This document shows, piece by piece, positions 5,154 to 5,818 of a stretch of DNA of 5,818 bases (position 1 is its first letter; each line of letters begins with the position of its first letter). The position numbers and the translations under genes were made by a program. Where the stretch lies: assembly GCA_030049955.1 (NCBI GenBank), contig JASIJX010000125.1, positions 1 through 5,818 on the forward strand, written 5' to 3'. The notes below the pieces were generated by a model. The model made no database searches and was not told the origin of the DNA. It was given only the letters and a program-made list of their open reading frames with translations. Source of the DNA: Acidobacteriaceae bacterium (lineage in GTDB: Bacteria > Acidobacteriota > Terriglobia > Terriglobales > Acidobacteriaceae).

Positions 5154-5776
5154 CGCAGACTCCTTTTGTGATCCAGCATCTCGGCCATCAGGTTGCGCGC
5201 GCGGAACAGCCGTGATCGCGCGCTCGACTCGGTTATGCGCAGGACCTCGGCAATTTCAACGCTGGACAACTCTTCAAAGGCCGAAAGCAGCAGCACCTGC
5301 CGCTCCTTGGCCGGCAGCCTGTCCACGCAGGACAGCACGTGCGCATGGTGCTCGGCCGCGGCTGCAACCTCTTCGGCGGTGAGCCCGTTCGAGGGCAGCA
5401 CCCGAGCCAGCTCGGAGACGTCGTCGGTTTCCGGCCGCGTCTTGGCGCGTCGCTTGCGGTCGAGCACAACGTTCCAGACGATCCGCACCAGCCACACCCG
5501 CTGGTCGCGCACCTCACCCAGCATGTGCCGGTGCCGCAGCACACGCAGAAAGGTCTCCTGCACGGCGTCTTCGGCGTCCGTGGGGTTGCGCAGTACGGAG
5601 TACGCGACGCGGTACAAGGTACCCGAGTGCTGCTCGACCAGCGACTCAAGCAGCGACTCGAGCTCAGCTTCTTCGGCCTTCGCCTGCTCGCTCATCCCCG
5701 CGGTCACCCTCGCGCTCGACTTCGCGCTTAAGGGCATCTCCATCCAGCCTGCGTAAGCGGCCTCGCCGGTACTCAT
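5150..5776 (-). CDS. ECF (sigma-70 family, RpoE-like) RNA polymerase sigma factor
   Basis: The product is a group 4 sigma factor that directs RNA polymerase to a small regulon, typically an envelope or stress response. In the 208-residue reading, region 2 spans about 44-111: HSGTLYRVAYSVLRNPTDAE, then DAVQETFLRVLRH (region 2.2, core binding), then VWLVRIVWNVVLDRKRR (2.3-2.4, promoter melting and -10 contact). Region 4 spans about 148-203: LPAKERQVLLLSAFEELSS, then the helix-turn-helix VEIAEVLRITESSARSRLFRAR that contacts the -35. The linker is short and acidic, and there is no C-terminal extension, so this is a minimal ECF. The first 27 residues (ATG 5776) are not typical. An in-frame ATG at 5695, preceded by GAGGGTG about nine bases upstream, would give a 181-residue protein closer to the usual length. 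The stop overlaps the start of the downstream membrane protein, its likely anti-sigma partner. I saw no autoregulatory promoter in the 42 bases upstream within the window. Confidence 0.92.
   Translation of the reverse strand: MSTGEAAYAGWMEMPLSAKSSARVTAGMSEQAKAEEAELESLLESLVEQHSGTLYRVAYSVLRNPTDAEDAVQETFLRVLRHRHMLGEVRDQRVWLVRIVWNVVLDRKRRAKTRPETDDVSELARVLPSNGLTAEEVAAAAEHHAHVLSCVDRLPAKERQVLLLSAFEELSSVEIAEVLRITESSARSRLFRARNLMAEMLDHKRSLR
5160..5166 (-). promoter_or_regulatory. Ribosome binding site for the coupled anti-sigma gene
   Basis: AAAGGAG on the minus strand lies inside the last codons of the sigma gene, six bases before ATG 5153. With the ATGA overlap it allows both coupled and independent initiation, a common way to keep sigma and anti-sigma in proportion. 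Confidence 0.65.
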
Positions 5777-5818
5777 ACATGCACCAGACGCAGGCCGCCG
5801 CCACTTTGCTCAAAAAAT

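Noticed and set aside
4642..5382. A 246-codon plus-strand frame opposite the sigma/anti-sigma pair
   Set aside because: It is antisense to a well-supported ECF sigma factor and has Ala/Arg/Pro/Ser-rich composition with no domain.

Overview
The window reads as a GC-rich bacterial chromosome segment, most plausibly from Acidobacteriota (Terriglobia). Three things suggest this: a pair of related secreted proteins carrying a D-x-NG-x-VKKT...FFVNG signature, a type I remember from acidobacterial genomes; intergenic hairpins with TGAA loops (GGGC-TGAA-GCCC and GGCACGAC-TGAA-GTCGTGCC) of the kind that recur between genes there; and strong G/C third-position bias. The assignment comes from recognition by eye, not from a database search. 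No rRNA, tRNA, CRISPR array, transposase or phage block is visible.

Layout. 2-756 (+): the 3' part of an NAD-dependent sugar epimerase/dehydratase, cut by the window edge and broken by an apparent one-base deletion at about 212-216. 841-1563 (+): a family 2 glycosyltransferase resembling dolichol/polyprenyl-phosphate sugar synthases. The two probably form a surface-sugar unit, which ends at a strong hairpin terminator (1593-1625). That terminator sits between convergent transcripts. 3962 down to 1638 (-): two paralogous exported proteins of unknown function (3087-3962 and 1638-2492) flanking a small unrecognised ORF (2555-2839), with a hairpin-rich repeat (2936-3010) in the gap. 3963-4150: a divergent intergenic region carrying a perfect 12-bp inverted repeat (4024-4052). 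4151-4495 (+): a four-helix small membrane protein of the phage holin IV / YvlD-like family. 5776 down to 4551 (-): an ECF sigma factor translationally coupled (ATGA overlap) to a single-pass membrane protein that is probably its anti-sigma factor.

The window looks like housekeeping and regulatory chromosome rather than a defence or mobile island, and I found no convincing wholly new system. The items most worth a second look are the perfect inverted repeat between the divergent genes, the paralogous secreted pair around the small ORF, the branched repeat element, the cysteine-free putative anti-sigma factor and the epimerase frameshift.
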